Origin: Halorubrum laminariae
GTDB lineage: Archaea > Halobacteriota > Halobacteria > Halobacteriales > Haloferacaceae
Length of the DNA: 64,000 nt
Direction: 5' to 3'
Assembly: GCF_024494655.1 (NCBI RefSeq)
Contig: NZ_JANHDL010000002.1
Location: forward strand, 1 to 64,000
Shown here: in pieces, positions 52,598 through 63,267 of the stretch
How the letters are laid out: the number at the start of each line of letters is the position of its first letter
How positions within the stretch are numbered: the stretch's first letter is position 1
Position numbers and translations under genes: made by a program
The notes under the pieces: model-generated
What the model was told of the DNA's origin: nothing
Seen by the model: only the letters and a program-made list of their open reading frames with translations
Database searches by the model: none

Positions 52598-52715
52598 AGC
52601 CTCACGGCTGCCCCTTCGATTCCCACCCCACACTGCCCCGCACTGCCCCGCACCTCACGCCTCCCCAGCCTCACGGTTCGCGCTCTTCGAGCGCTCACCG
52701 CTCCCTCGCGCGGGC
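52598..52715 (-). repeat. Dispersed GC-rich repeat (copy A duplicated)
   Basis: Duplicate of 11731-11848. With copy B at 34515-34620 this gives three members in the window, flanking 11.8-34.5 kb in opposite orientation and 34.6-52.6 kb likewise. Confidence 0.65.
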
Positions 52716-52815
52716 GACTCGCGGCCGAGGGCCGCTCGCCGGCACGCGCCTCCGCTCCAATCGGTAATCGGTGATCGAGGATTGGTGATCGAGGTCGATC
52801 GCCGTAGCCCGCCAC

Positions 52816-53094
52816 TCACCACCTGACCTCGAAGCCGTCGAGTCCCTCCAGTTCCTCGTACTCGGCTGCGACGTCGTCGACCTCGGCGGCGCGGCTCCCC
52901 GTCTCACACCACTCGACCATCTCGCGGACTGCGGCCTCGTCGCCCTCGAAGACGGCCTCGACGCGCCCGTCGTCGAGGTTCCGGACCCAGCCGTCGACGC
53001 CCGCCTCCCGAGCTGTGTCTCTGGTCGTCGCGCGGTAGTAGACGCCCTGAACGCGCCCGGAGACGTACACGTGTGCTCGCGTTCGATCGGTCAT
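52816..53094 (-). CDS. acyP: Acylphosphatase (copy 2)
   Basis: Duplicate of 11949-12227; Arg21 and Asn39 present. Confidence 0.95.
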   Translation of the reverse strand: MTDRTRAHVYVSGRVQGVYYRATTRDTAREAGVDGWVRNLDDGRVEAVFEGDEAAVREMVEWCETGSRAAEVDDVAAEYEELEGLDGFEVRW

Positions 53095-53225
53095 CGATCG
53101 GGCGTGCGGTCGCCACCGTTGTAACTACTACGGCGACCCGAACACGTCACGAGGACCATCGCGGGAACGGTGTCAACCCGCCCGCAACCGACGGCTTCTA
53201 ACGACTCGCCGGCGACGCTACCGGT

Positions 53226-54764
53226 ATGAACTTGTTCGGAACCGCGGGGATCCGCGGGAGCGCCGCGGAGCGGGTGACGCCGGAACTCGCGCTCGCCGTC
53301 GGCCGGGCGGTCGCGGCGGTAGTGTGCGACCGCGAACCGACCGGAGGCGGCGGAGATGACCGCGAGCGCGGGGACACGGATGTCGGCGGTGCCACAGAGC
53401 CGGTGCCAGAGGTCGTGCTCGCGCGCGACGGGCGGGTGACCGGTCCGGCGCTCGCGGCCGCGATGGAGGCCGGACTCGCGTCGGGCGGCGTGGCGGTCGA
53501 GCGCGCCGGTCAACTGCCGACGCCGGCGCTCGCGTACGCCTCGCGGGGCCGGTACGGCGTGATGCTTACGGCCTCGCACAACCCGCCGACCGACAACGGG
53601 ATCAAGCTGTTCCGCGACGGCAGCGAGTTCGACCGCGACGCCGAGCGCGCGGTCGAGACGCGCGTCGATGGGGAGACGCCGCCGGCGGCGTGGGACGAGT
53701 GGACCGACTCCGAGCGCGTCGACACGCTCTCGCGCTATCTCGACGCGGTACGCGAGTACGCCGCGGGGTTCGGAGCCGACCTCGACGGACTCCGGATCGC
53801 GATCGACTGTGGCAACGGAATGAGCGCGCCGGCGACGCCGACCGTTCTCCGCGAGCTGGGTGCCGAGGTCGTCACCCTCAACGGGAACATCGACGGTCAC
53901 TTCCCGGGGCGCGGGAGCAAGCCGACGCCGGAGACGCTCGCCAACCTCCGGGCGTTCGTCGCCGACGCCAACGACGAGAGCGACGGGAGTGACATGGGCG
54001 ATTCGCCCGCTAGGGGCAACGTGAGCAAGGAGGAAACCGAGAGCTTCGCGTTCGGCATCGGTCACGACGGCGACGCGGATCGGATCGTGATCGTCGACGC
54101 CGACGGCGAAATTGTACACGAGGACACCGTGCTCGCGATGCTCGCCGAACGGTACACCCGAGAGAGCGACGCCGCCGATCCGGTGGTCGTCACCACGCCG
54201 AACGCCTCCGGCCGGATCGACGAGCGAGTCCGCGAGGCCGGCGGCCGGGTCGAGCGCGTTCGCCTCGGCGCGCTCCACGAGGGCATCGCGGCCGTCCGGG
54301 AGACGGCGGCGGAGACCGGCTCAGACGACACCCGCGTCGTCTTCGCCGCGGAACCGTGGAAACACGTTCACGTCGGCTTCGGGGAGTGGATCGACGGCGT
54401 CGCGTCGGCGGCCGTTATCGCCCAGCTCGTCGGTGACGAGGGTCTCGACGGACTCCGCGCTCCGATCACGGAGCGACCCTACCGCAAGGTCAGCGTCGAC
54501 TGTCCCGACGACGCCAAGGACGACGCGATGACTCGCCTCGAGACGGACTTGCCCGACGCGTTTCCCGACGCCGAAGTCGACACCGACCACGGCGTGCGGA
54601 TCGAGTTTCCGGACGCTTCCTGGGTCCTCGTTCGACCGTCGGGAACGGAGCCGTACGTCCGCGTGTACGCCGAAAGCGACGCTGTCGCCGACGTGATCGC
54701 GGAGGCCGAAGCGGTCGTCGAGGCGGCCGTCAGAGCGGTTACGGATTCGGGCGACGGTACGTGA
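53226..54764 (+). CDS. glmM: Phosphoglucosamine mutase family enzyme (copy 2)
   Basis: Duplicate of 12359-13897 with phosphoserine loop, metal loop and C-terminal phosphate site unchanged. Confidence 0.9.
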   Translation: MNLFGTAGIRGSAAERVTPELALAVGRAVAAVVCDREPTGGGGDDRERGDTDVGGATEPVPEVVLARDGRVTGPALAAAMEAGLASGGVAVERAGQLPTPALAYASRGRYGVMLTASHNPPTDNGIKLFRDGSEFDRDAERAVETRVDGETPPAAWDEWTDSERVDTLSRYLDAVREYAAGFGADLDGLRIAIDCGNGMSAPATPTVLRELGAEVVTLNGNIDGHFPGRGSKPTPETLANLRAFVADANDESDGSDMGDSPARGNVSKEETESFAFGIGHDGDADRIVIVDADGEIVHEDTVLAMLAERYTRESDAADPVVVTTPNASGRIDERVREAGGRVERVRLGALHEGIAAVRETAAETGSDDTRVVFAAEPWKHVHVGFGEWIDGVASAAVIAQLVGDEGLDGLRAPITERPYRKVSVDCPDDAKDDAMTRLETDLPDAFPDAEVDTDHGVRIEFPDASWVLVRPSGTEPYVRVYAESDAVADVIAEAEAVVEAAVRAVTDSGDGT

Positions 54765-55006
54765 CGGGAGCGGCGGTGTGTGACGCGGGAGGAGGTCAAT
54801 GATGGGGCCCGGTCCTGTGAACCTATCGGAGAACCCACGGTCGTGGACTTCGTTTACGATCACTAGGCCGCGGTCTAAACGAACGCCGGCTTCGAACCGC
54901 TTGCACCGCGTTCGCGAGAAGACCGACTTATCGAAAATGTGCTCAGATGCATCGGTAACTCTTGAAGCACGACTGCGATCCGACCTTCGATATCGCTGAT
55001 GGCAGT

Positions 55007-55600
55007 TTATCGATTCCGACCGTGCACGTAGGTCTGGTCGTGGTCCGGAAAGACTTCGTCGACCGCCCGTTCTCCGTGCTCGTCGGCGATGAGCGTTCGG
55101 AGTTCGTCCTCGTAGTCGGCCTTCGGAACCTCCTCGCTCGGCCCCTGCTGAACGTCGAACGTGGCCTCGACGAGGCGGTCAACGGCGTGGCGACCGAATC
55201 CGGAGAGCGGGGAGATGTAGTCGACGCCGTGGCGGTCCTCCAAGCTCTGTGCCTGCGCGCGCGACACCGTCGGCACGCGGTCATCTCGGCGGGTTCCGTC
55301 GGCGATCGCGTCGACATCCCGCGTCGCGACCACCTCCAGCGCGTGTTCGTGGACGCGCTGGATCCCGTTTCGGGGGTACCCGTCCGCGATCATCGTCTCC
55401 ACGGTGGCCGCGGCCACCTCGTCGTCGAGATCGACCCGTTCGAACGAGTATCCGAGTTCCGTCGCGGCGCGCTCGGCGTGCTCCCAGTCGTCGGTGAGCC
55501 CGAAGCTCCCGGTCACACACCGCACGTCGTAAAACCGATCGAGCAGGTGGGCGGCGAGCGACGAGTCTTTTCCCCCGCTGTACAGCAGCGCGAGTTCCAT
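55007..55600 (-). CDS. PP-loop ATPase (copy 2)
   Basis: Duplicate of 14140-14733, abutting the PDCD5 stop with zero spacing. Confidence 0.8.
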   Translation of the reverse strand: MELALLYSGGKDSSLAAHLLDRFYDVRCVTGSFGLTDDWEHAERAATELGYSFERVDLDDEVAAATVETMIADGYPRNGIQRVHEHALEVVATRDVDAIADGTRRDDRVPTVSRAQAQSLEDRHGVDYISPLSGFGRHAVDRLVEATFDVQQGPSEEVPKADYEDELRTLIADEHGERAVDEVFPDHDQTYVHGRNR

Positions 55601-55954
55601 CTATCTCCGCCGGATGTCGAAGCTCTGCTGGTCGGGCTGGAGTTCCTTCAGGAGGTCGCGCATCTGATCTTCGTCGATACGCCCTTGGATGCGGCCGCTC
55701 TGCGCGAGGGCGGCGACCTGCTGTTTCACCTTCTCACCGAACTCCGGCTTCGACATCTCGACTGCGTTGAGTCGCTGGCGCGCACCGTCGGTCAGGTGCT
55801 GTTTGAGCACCGCCTCCTGTTGCGCGTCGGCGCGCTCTTGGGCCTCCTGCTGGGCATCGGGATCTGCGCCGCCCTGCTGTTTCCGCTCGCGAAGTTCTTC
55901 CATCTTCTCCTCTCGAAGCTCCTGCAGCCGTTCGTCGTCAGGATTCTCGCTCAT
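55601..55954 (-). CDS. PDCD5-family DNA-binding protein (copy 2)
   Basis: Duplicate of 14734-15087. Confidence 0.92.
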   Translation of the reverse strand: MSENPDDERLQELREEKMEELRERKQQGGADPDAQQEAQERADAQQEAVLKQHLTDGARQRLNAVEMSKPEFGEKVKQQVAALAQSGRIQGRIDEDQMRDLLKELQPDQQSFDIRRR

Positions 55955-55964
55955 ACCCACCCGT

Positions 55965-56093
55965 TCACGGTCCGCGCGAAAAACGATTTCGGAGGGATCG
56001 GCCTGAACACCGAAGACCGGACAGCCCACGCGAGACTGGATCGAACACCCGTTCGAGACGGTCGGCCGTCGCCAGTTCGGCGTTGTCGCTCAT
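55965..56093 (-). CDS. Possible 42-aa hypothetical protein (copy 2)
   Basis: Duplicate of the doubtful small frame at 15098-15226. Confidence 0.25.
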   Translation of the reverse strand: MSDNAELATADRLERVFDPVSRGLSGLRCSGRSLRNRFSRGP

Positions 56094-56142
56094 CGGTTCC
56101 GGTCCGCGCCGCTTAAACGGCTCCTCGATGTATCTCGCAGCA

Positions 56143-57249
56143 ATGAGCGAATCGCGGGAGTTCTGTCCGCGCTGCGGCGACGCCGTCGACGAGCGGCGAG
56201 ACCCGCTCCCGGGCGATCCGGGCGGACGGGACGCCCTGTTGTGTGACGACTGCTACTTCGAAGACTTCGACCTTGTCGACGCTCCGGACCGGATCGAGGT
56301 GCTTGTCTGCTCCGGGTGCGGTGCGGTCCGGCGCGGCGAGTCGTGGCGAGACGTTGGCGCACGCGACTACACCGACGTCGCCGTGGACGAGGTCGCGGAA
56401 CGGCTCGGTGTCCACGTCGACGCCACGGACGTGGAGTGGGGTGTCGAGCCCGAACAGGTCGACGAGAATGCCATCCGGATGCACTGTCGCTTCTCGGGCG
56501 TCGTCCGCGGGACGCTCCGCTCCGCGGAGGTCACCGTCCCGGTCAAGATATCGCGCGGGACCTGTGACCGCTGTGGGCGCATCGCCGGCGGCTACTACGC
56601 TGGGATCGTCCAGATCCGCGCGGACGAACGCGACCTGACGCCCGAGGAGCGGGCGGAGGCGCTGTCGATCGCGGAGTCGTACGTCGCGAGACAGGAGGCC
56701 GACGGCGACCGGGAGGCGTTTATCACCGAGGTGAACGAGACCGACGACGGCCCGGACGTGATGCTCTCGTCGAATCGGCTCGCCCAGAACGTCGCCACGA
56801 GGATCACGGAGCGGCTCGGCGGCAGCTTCGAGTCGTATCCCACGCTCGTCACCGAAGACGGCGACGGCAACGAGGTGTACCGAGTGACGTTCGCGGTCCG
56901 GCTCCCGCGGTACGCAGAGGGGGAGATACTCGACCCCGAGGACGGCGACGGCCCCGTCCTCGTCACGGGCGTCTCCGGTCGACTGCAGGGAGTCCGGCTC
57001 GCGACCGGCGAGGCGTACGCCTCCGACTTCGAGGACGCCGACGCGCCGGACGCGACCCGGCTCGGGACCCGGGACGACGCGGCGGAGACGACCGTGGTGA
57101 CCGTCGAAGACGAGAACGCCATCCAAGTGCTCGATCCGAGCACCTACGAGGCGAAGACGGTCCCGAACCCCGATTTCGTCGACGACGACGCGGAGACCGT
57201 GCTCGCGTTCGAACACGGCGGCGCGGTTCACCTCGTCCCCGAAGAGTAG
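56143..57249 (+). CDS. nmd3: NMD3-family protein (copy 2)
   Basis: Duplicate of 15276-16382 with all zinc knuckles. Doubling a ribosome-assembly factor is usually not selected for, which is an argument for caution about the repeat being stable. Confidence 0.9.
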   Translation: MSESREFCPRCGDAVDERRDPLPGDPGGRDALLCDDCYFEDFDLVDAPDRIEVLVCSGCGAVRRGESWRDVGARDYTDVAVDEVAERLGVHVDATDVEWGVEPEQVDENAIRMHCRFSGVVRGTLRSAEVTVPVKISRGTCDRCGRIAGGYYAGIVQIRADERDLTPEERAEALSIAESYVARQEADGDREAFITEVNETDDGPDVMLSSNRLAQNVATRITERLGGSFESYPTLVTEDGDGNEVYRVTFAVRLPRYAEGEILDPEDGDGPVLVTGVSGRLQGVRLATGEAYASDFEDADAPDATRLGTRDDAAETTVVTVEDENAIQVLDPSTYEAKTVPNPDFVDDDAETVLAFEHGGAVHLVPEE

Positions 57250-57325
57250 GCGAACGCGAGGCCCTCAGCGTCACCGGGAAACGCAACGCTCCGAGTGGAA
57301 AATCGAGCGACTGGGAAGCTATCGG

Positions 57326-57517
57326 TCAGTCTGCACGAGCCGGCTGTTCCTCGCCGAGTGCGGCTGCACGCTCCGCGTCGGTCACCTCGATACCGCGGCG
57401 CGCGAGTTGGTCGATGAACTCCGATTCACTGAGACCGGCCTGTGCGGCCGCCTGAGAGAGTGTCAGTGTTCGCGCACCATACAGCGTCAGCGCACTCGAC
57501 AGCCCGTGTGTGACCAT
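57326..57517 (-). CDS. UPF0175-like small protein (copy 2)
   Basis: Duplicate of 16459-16650. Confidence 0.65.
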   Translation of the reverse strand: MVTHGLSSALTLYGARTLTLSQAAAQAGLSESEFIDQLARRGIEVTDAERAAALGEEQPARAD

Positions 57518-57718
57518 ATCATCTGTACAGGCATGATGGTTTATGAAGATTACTACTCCATTCAGGGTCCTCATAGACCTTATATGATATATACTACCGA
57601 GTGATCCGCGGCGAGGCGTATACCCACACTTAGATCGATCGGTCGTGGCTCGCGATCGACGGCAGACACCCGAATCGACCCCGCAGGAATTATCAGCGTC
57701 TGCGACTGTGTCTGTCAC

Positions 57719-57802
57719 ATGGAGAGACAACAGCTCATCGCGCTGTTCTTTGCGTTCCTCATGGTGAGCTCGATGGTCGCGTGGGGCATCTCGTTGCTCT
57801 GA
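57719..57802 (+). CDS. 27-residue membrane peptide (copy 2)
   Basis: Duplicate of 16852-16935. Confidence 0.5.
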   Translation: MERQQLIALFFAFLMVSSMVAWGISLL

Positions 57803-57846
57803 GGCGTTCGTACCCGACACGAGCGAACTCCAGCGAGACCGTGCCG

Positions 57847-59778
57847 TCAGCCGTCGCCCCAGACATCGGAGAGCGGGTGGTTCCGTCGGCGCTCGGCGTC
57901 GGTCTCCCCCCGAGTGCCGTCATCCCCGCCGGCGTCGTCGTTTCCGCCGTCGGCTCCGCCCCGCGAGGTGTCACTACCCCGTGAGTCCGGTGTCGACGCG
58001 CTAGCTGACCCTGTGTCGCGGTCGCGCGTCCGGCCGTTCGCGTCGCCGACCGACCGACCGCCGCGCCCGCGCCGCCGACCCGCTCGGGACGGCCCCGACG
58101 GCTCGGCGTCGATGCCGTCGAGCGCGGCCGCCGCGTCGAAGTCGGGCAGCGACGGGGTCGTCATCGCCTCGATCTGATCGCGGAACCACGGCGGCGTATC
58201 TGCCTCCGCGCGGTCGAACAGATCCAAAAGCGAATCGTCCGCGAGGTAGGTCGCGCCGTAGTCGTCCGGGGCGCGGACGACGCGTCCGCACGCCTGTATC
58301 ACGGTCCGGAGTGCGGTTCGGTGGTACCACGCCCACTGACCGTCGGCCAGTCGACGGGCGACCCGCGAGTCGTTTGTGTTGCGGTACGGCGCTTTACACA
58401 CCACCTGCCACCGACACAGGTCGTCGCGGAGGTCGAGCGCCTCCTCCATCTTCACCGAGACGAACACCGTCGGTTCGTCGCTCGCCCGCCACGCCGCGAG
58501 TTCCGCGTCGCGGTCGGATCGGCCGTGGCGACGAACCCGCGCGGCGACGCCGAACTCGCCCAGAAGTTCGGTGAGTCGCCCGGCGATGTCGTACGAGTGC
58601 GCGTGGATCAGCCCCTTCTCGTCGGGATGATTCGCCATCAGTCGGACGATCAGCCGGGCGATCTTCGGCACCGTCTCGTCGCGGTGCTCGTAGGTCATCG
58701 ATCCCTGTGTCACGTCGTAGAGTGGGCGATTCTCCAGCGGAAACGTGTGCTTGACATCGACCAGCGCGACGTTCGCGGGGTCGAGGCCGACGCCACGACA
58801 GAACGCCTCCTTCGAGAGGATGGTCGCCGACAGCAGGGCGAACCTGTTCCCGCGGTCCCACACGGTGTGTCTGAGGTACCGCGCGGGGTCGAGGGGTTTG
58901 ATCGCTATCTCCGATCCCTCGCCGCCCGGCTGGTCGACGACCCACGTCGTCGGGGAGTCGAGATCGCGGTAGTCTTCGAGGAACCAGCCGAGCTCGGAGA
59001 CCAGCTCCTGTAATCGGTCCCGGCGTGCGACCTCTTCCCGGTCGAGTTCCGGCCGGCCCGTCAGTTCGTCTCTCGCTCGGCTCGCAGTGTCGCGAAGCGA
59101 CTCGACGAACCGGGCGGTCCGGTCGAGCGCGTCCTCGTCGGGACCGGCGTCCGCCTCGACATCGGGGACGCCGACCTCGTCCCAGACGGGGACGCGGCCC
59201 GGCGAGAGGTCGATCGTCGCGTACATCTCCGCCCACTCTGCGAGCCCATGGGCCTCGTCGATCACGACGGCGTCGCGCTTTCGGAACACCTCGGAGCCCG
59301 CGGTCCGCATGAAGTACGCGAGCGTCATGGCGGCGTATCGATTCCCCGAAGCGATCGCGCGGTCGGAAAAGTACGGGCAGCGGTGTTTCACCGAACAGTC
59401 GAACCCCTGCTGGCGAACGCACGGGGCGCGGTTGACCGGCGTGTCGTGTTCGCCCGAGAGAATGCAGTCGTAGTTCGACTTCCCACGGATCACGGCCAAG
59501 TCGTCGAGAAGGTCGTCGGCCTCCACGTCGTCGATCTGCGACACCTGCGGCGTCGTGTAGTACGCGCCGGTCGCCTCGCTCGGCGACGTCTCGTCGACGG
59601 TGGCGGCCGCGCCCATGATGGCGCGCGCGAGGAGGGACTTGCCGCTGCCGGTCGGCGCGCGCACCAACACGACCTCGTTGCCGGCAGCGAACGCGTCGCG
59701 GATGTCCGCGAGCGCCTGCTCCTGTGCGCCGCGGAAGCTCGGTGCGGGGAACTCGGTGGGGATCCGATCGGGGTCCAC
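57847..59778 (-). CDS. XPD/DinG-like Fe-S helicase (copy 2)
   Basis: Duplicate of 16980-18911, same GTG start preceded by the TTTAATTC box. Confidence 0.85.
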   Translation of the reverse strand: MDPDRIPTEFPAPSFRGAQEQALADIRDAFAAGNEVVLVRAPTGSGKSLLARAIMGAAATVDETSPSEATGAYYTTPQVSQIDDVEADDLLDDLAVIRGKSNYDCILSGEHDTPVNRAPCVRQQGFDCSVKHRCPYFSDRAIASGNRYAAMTLAYFMRTAGSEVFRKRDAVVIDEAHGLAEWAEMYATIDLSPGRVPVWDEVGVPDVEADAGPDEDALDRTARFVESLRDTASRARDELTGRPELDREEVARRDRLQELVSELGWFLEDYRDLDSPTTWVVDQPGGEGSEIAIKPLDPARYLRHTVWDRGNRFALLSATILSKEAFCRGVGLDPANVALVDVKHTFPLENRPLYDVTQGSMTYEHRDETVPKIARLIVRLMANHPDEKGLIHAHSYDIAGRLTELLGEFGVAARVRRHGRSDRDAELAAWRASDEPTVFVSVKMEEALDLRDDLCRWQVVCKAPYRNTNDSRVARRLADGQWAWYHRTALRTVIQACGRVVRAPDDYGATYLADDSLLDLFDRAEADTPPWFRDQIEAMTTPSLPDFDAAAALDGIDAEPSGPSRAGRRRGRGGRSVGDANGRTRDRDTGSASASTPDSRGSDTSRGGADGGNDDAGGDDGTRGETDAERRRNHPLSDVWGDG

Positions 59779-59892
59779 GGCTCTCCCTGACGCGCTCGTC
59801 GAATTAAACCCTCGCTTCCCCACGGTCGGCGCGGCGTCGCGGTCGCTCGCGTCGCGTCGCTCACAGTGCCTCATCTTCTCGAATTCGAGAGA

Positions 59893-60645
59893 TCACCGAC
59901 CGAACGCGCCGAGGCTCGACTGCAGCTCGCGCGAGGGAACGTCATCCGTCAGCTCGTAGCCGACGAGGTCGCGTGCGTCCACCGCGTACGTCGAACCGCC
60001 GCGGTCGACCACGAGTACCCGGCCCTTCCAGCCGCGGACCGTGCCGGCTGCCATCGTCTCGGCGACAGGTCGCTCGTCGAGGTCGAGCCCATAGTCGAAG
60101 TCGAAGCAGTCTATCGGATCGAAGCCGTCGAGCAGGGACTCCCACGCGACCTCGTCCACGTCGTGTCCCAGCCCGTCTATCTTCGTCGGGACGCGCACCC
60201 GGTCGACGAGGTCGTCGCGCGTCGCCAGCTCGGCCTCGACCTCCCGGGCGAGTCGACCGTCCGGAAGCGTCCGCACGTGGGCCGCGCGGTCCGCGCCCTG
60301 CTCGCGGAGTCGCGTTTCAAGCCGCCACAGCCGCGTGACGCCGACCTTCCACACGTCGGGCGCGAACGCCGCGAGGTACATCGCGTGTTCCTCGTGACAG
60401 TCCATCTCGTCTTTGAGACACGTGCCCGTACAGCGGGCGCACACCCAGACGTGGCCGTGGTCGTCGCAGTAGGGCGCGTCGTCGGCGTCGCAAGCGACGT
60501 GATCGCCCTCGTGGACCGTCCCGGCGCAGCGGCGGTCGCCGAGGCCGAACGCGAGTTCGTCGCCAGCGGTGGCAGAGACGAGGTCGACCGCGCCGCCGCT
60601 GGCGACGTAGAGCCCCTCACCCGTCTCGTAGCCGACAACCTGCAC
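59893..60645 (-). CDS. DUF2797 zinc-finger protein (copy 2)
   Basis: Duplicate of 19026-19778. Confidence 0.75.
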   Translation of the reverse strand: MQVVGYETGEGLYVASGGAVDLVSATAGDELAFGLGDRRCAGTVHEGDHVACDADDAPYCDDHGHVWVCARCTGTCLKDEMDCHEEHAMYLAAFAPDVWKVGVTRLWRLETRLREQGADRAAHVRTLPDGRLAREVEAELATRDDLVDRVRVPTKIDGLGHDVDEVAWESLLDGFDPIDCFDFDYGLDLDERPVAETMAAGTVRGWKGRVLVVDRGGSTYAVDARDLVGYELTDDVPSRELQSSLGAFGR

Positions 60646-60722
60646 GCAGTCGAGTAGGTGGGGCGTCGACTTATGCGCGTCGTCGCCGGAGCGTTGTTGG
60701 TCGAGGCGGACCACGGGGACGT

Positions 60723-61193
60723 ATGCCCGATCCGTCAGATCCGTTCGATCCGACCGAATCGCCGGACGCGCTCGATTCGCTTGCGATCTCACTCTCGGCT
60801 ACCGTCACCGACGGCGAGACCGGTCCCGCGATCGAACTCGCGCTCACCGTCCGCAACGACGGCGGCGAGCCGGTCACGCTCCGGTTTCCGACCGGGCAGC
60901 GTGCTGAGTTTGCGGTGTATCCGACTGGCACCGAGAGGAATGAGAGAGATAAGACAGATCCCGTCTGGCGACACGGAGAGGGACGACTGTTCACGCAGGC
61001 GGTCGGGACCGAGACGCTGACACCGGGAGAGTCAGAAACCTACGAGGGAACGTGGGACGGCCCGTCACCGGGGAAGTTCGTCGTCGTCGGCTGGGTGACC
61101 GCTGCTGCGGGCGTCGAAGCTGATCACGACGCGGACTGGCACGAGATAGACGATCACGGCCTGACGGCGACAGTGACGGTCGAGGTCGGGTGA
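60723..61193 (+). CDS. BsuPI-domain protein (copy 2)
   Basis: Duplicate of 19856-20326. Confidence 0.8.
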   Translation: MPDPSDPFDPTESPDALDSLAISLSATVTDGETGPAIELALTVRNDGGEPVTLRFPTGQRAEFAVYPTGTERNERDKTDPVWRHGEGRLFTQAVGTETLTPGESETYEGTWDGPSPGKFVVVGWVTAAAGVEADHDADWHEIDDHGLTATVTVEVG

Positions 61194-61220
61194 CGGAATG
61201 CCGGAGGGTGAATCCAGATC

Positions 61221-63173
61221 TCACACAAGTTCCGCGCCGTGAACGACGGCTTCGACCGCCGCCTCCAAGCGCTCTCGCGTCCGGTGGCTCCGCTCCGCGT
61301 CGGTTCGAACTTCGATCAGGTGTGAGCCGTCGGCGTCGCGGGCCCGCGCGTACGCCTCGGCGAGGTCGTCTGCGGCGTCCGCGGCGTGCTCGTCGCCGGA
61401 TGCATCGCGCGCTGCCGGCCGCGCGTCGATGCGGGTGTACGCCAGCCCGTGAAGTTCGGCCATCGGCTCGAAATCGATGCCGTGCGGCGTCTTGAACGCC
61501 TCAGTGAACGGCGGCTCGAACGACTCGATCGGGAGCATGTGGAAGATTCCGCCGCCGTCGTTGTTGACGAGCACGACGGTCACGTCGACATCGCAGCGGT
61601 CGATCGCGAGGAGACCGTTCGTGTCGTGGTATAACGCGAGGTCGCCGGCGACGAGCGTGAGATCGTCGGTCGTCGCGGAGCCCGCGCCGAGCGCGGCCGA
61701 GACGATCCCGTCGATCCCCGAGACGCCGCGGTTCCCGAGCGCGGTCACGCTCGTGGTCGACGGCCCGACGAACCGGTCGAGGTCGCGCACGGGCATCGAG
61801 TTGGAGACGAAAAGCGTCGCCGGGTCCGGGAGGCCGTCGGCGACGACGCGCAGCACGTCGCCCTCGTGGAAGGCGGGCGAGTCGTCCGTGTCGTCACCGG
61901 CGTCGCGCTCGCGGTCGTGGACCGCCTGCGCCGCTTGGTCCGCCTCCTCCCACTGGCCCCGCCAGTCGACATCGGCCTCGGCCCCGGTGCCGGCGTCGGT
62001 GCCGCCGCTTCCACCGCGACCACCCCCACTGCGACTACCTCCGCCACGCCCACCGCCGCCACCCGCGAGTCGCGACAGGCGCGCACAGAGTCGATTCGGC
62101 TCAGCGACCACGAGGTCGGTCGCGGCGAACTCGGCCTCCCGCCAGCGACCAGCGGGATCGATCTGGTACTGATCGGCCTCGGTCTCAGCGAGGTACTTCC
62201 GGAGACGCTTCGATGTCGGCGACGCCCCCAGTCGCACGACGACTTCGGGGTCCGCCCAGTCGGCCGCGGCGTCCGCGGCGTTCGCCGCGTTACCGCCGCC
62301 CGCGAGCGCCGCCGAGAGGTAGGCGTCGTACGCACCGATCACAGTGGCGACCCGGGTGTGCCCGCCGAACCGGACGCCAGAGAGCGGGTCGGCGAGCACC
62401 GGGAACCCGGTCGCGTGCGACAGCGCCGTCACGGACTCGGCGTCGAGGCCGGGCGGATCGGCCGGACCGGCGACGATCAGTCCGCGCTCGGTGGCGGAGA
62501 GCTCGCGGGCGAGCCGGCGGAGTTCGGTGTCTCCGGGCTCCGGCGCTCCCGGCTTCACGTCGACGTACGGGCCGTCGCGCCCCGACGCGGCGATCGGATC
62601 GAGGTCGTCCGGAACGTCGCCCTCGATCGGCGTCGGCTCCAGCGGCTTCGCGAACGGAACGTTGAGGTGAACGGGTCCGGCGTCGGTGCCCTCGGCGGCA
62701 GCGACGGCGCGGGCGACCGTCGTCCGGAGCGATCGTAGTCCACGATCGGTCGTGGCGGGCTCGGGAAGGTCCTTGTAATACCGGACGGCGTCGCCGTACA
62801 GTTTCTCTTGATCCGCCGTCTGGTTCGCGCCCGAGTCACGGAGTTCGGGTGGGCGGTCCGCGGTGAGCGCGAGCAGCGGGACGCGGGCGTTGTCGGCCTC
62901 CATCACGGCAGGGTGGTAGTTCGCGGCAGCCGTGCCGGAGGTGCAGATCAGCGGCGTCACGCTCCCGGAGCGGCGAGCGCGCCCCAACGCGAAGTAGGCG
63001 GCCGAACGTTCGTCCAACTGCGAGAAGACGCGGAGGTCGTCGGTGCGGGCGGCGGCGGTCATCAGCGGCGTCGATCGGCTTCCCGGCGACGCGACGACGG
63101 CGTCGACGCCCGCGGCGACCAGCTCGTCAACGATCGCGCGGGCCCACAGCGTGTTCCGGTTCGGCGCAGTCAT
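61221..63173 (-). CDS. menD: MenD (copy 2)
   Basis: Duplicate of 20354-22306, including the Gly/Ser-rich insertion, which is identical in length although such tracts mutate readily. Confidence 0.95.
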   Translation of the reverse strand: MTAPNRNTLWARAIVDELVAAGVDAVVASPGSRSTPLMTAAARTDDLRVFSQLDERSAAYFALGRARRSGSVTPLICTSGTAAANYHPAVMEADNARVPLLALTADRPPELRDSGANQTADQEKLYGDAVRYYKDLPEPATTDRGLRSLRTTVARAVAAAEGTDAGPVHLNVPFAKPLEPTPIEGDVPDDLDPIAASGRDGPYVDVKPGAPEPGDTELRRLARELSATERGLIVAGPADPPGLDAESVTALSHATGFPVLADPLSGVRFGGHTRVATVIGAYDAYLSAALAGGGNAANAADAAADWADPEVVVRLGASPTSKRLRKYLAETEADQYQIDPAGRWREAEFAATDLVVAEPNRLCARLSRLAGGGGGRGGGSRSGGGRGGSGGTDAGTGAEADVDWRGQWEEADQAAQAVHDRERDAGDDTDDSPAFHEGDVLRVVADGLPDPATLFVSNSMPVRDLDRFVGPSTTSVTALGNRGVSGIDGIVSAALGAGSATTDDLTLVAGDLALYHDTNGLLAIDRCDVDVTVVLVNNDGGGIFHMLPIESFEPPFTEAFKTPHGIDFEPMAELHGLAYTRIDARPAARDASGDEHAADAADDLAEAYARARDADGSHLIEVRTDAERSHRTRERLEAAVEAVVHGAELV

Positions 63174-63267
63174 TGCGCCCGATTTGGGGTCACGACCTAA
63201 ATACTCCGGCGAGTCGTCGCCGGTCGGTTCTGCAACGCTTATGCCCGCCGACCGACTTCGATCGGAC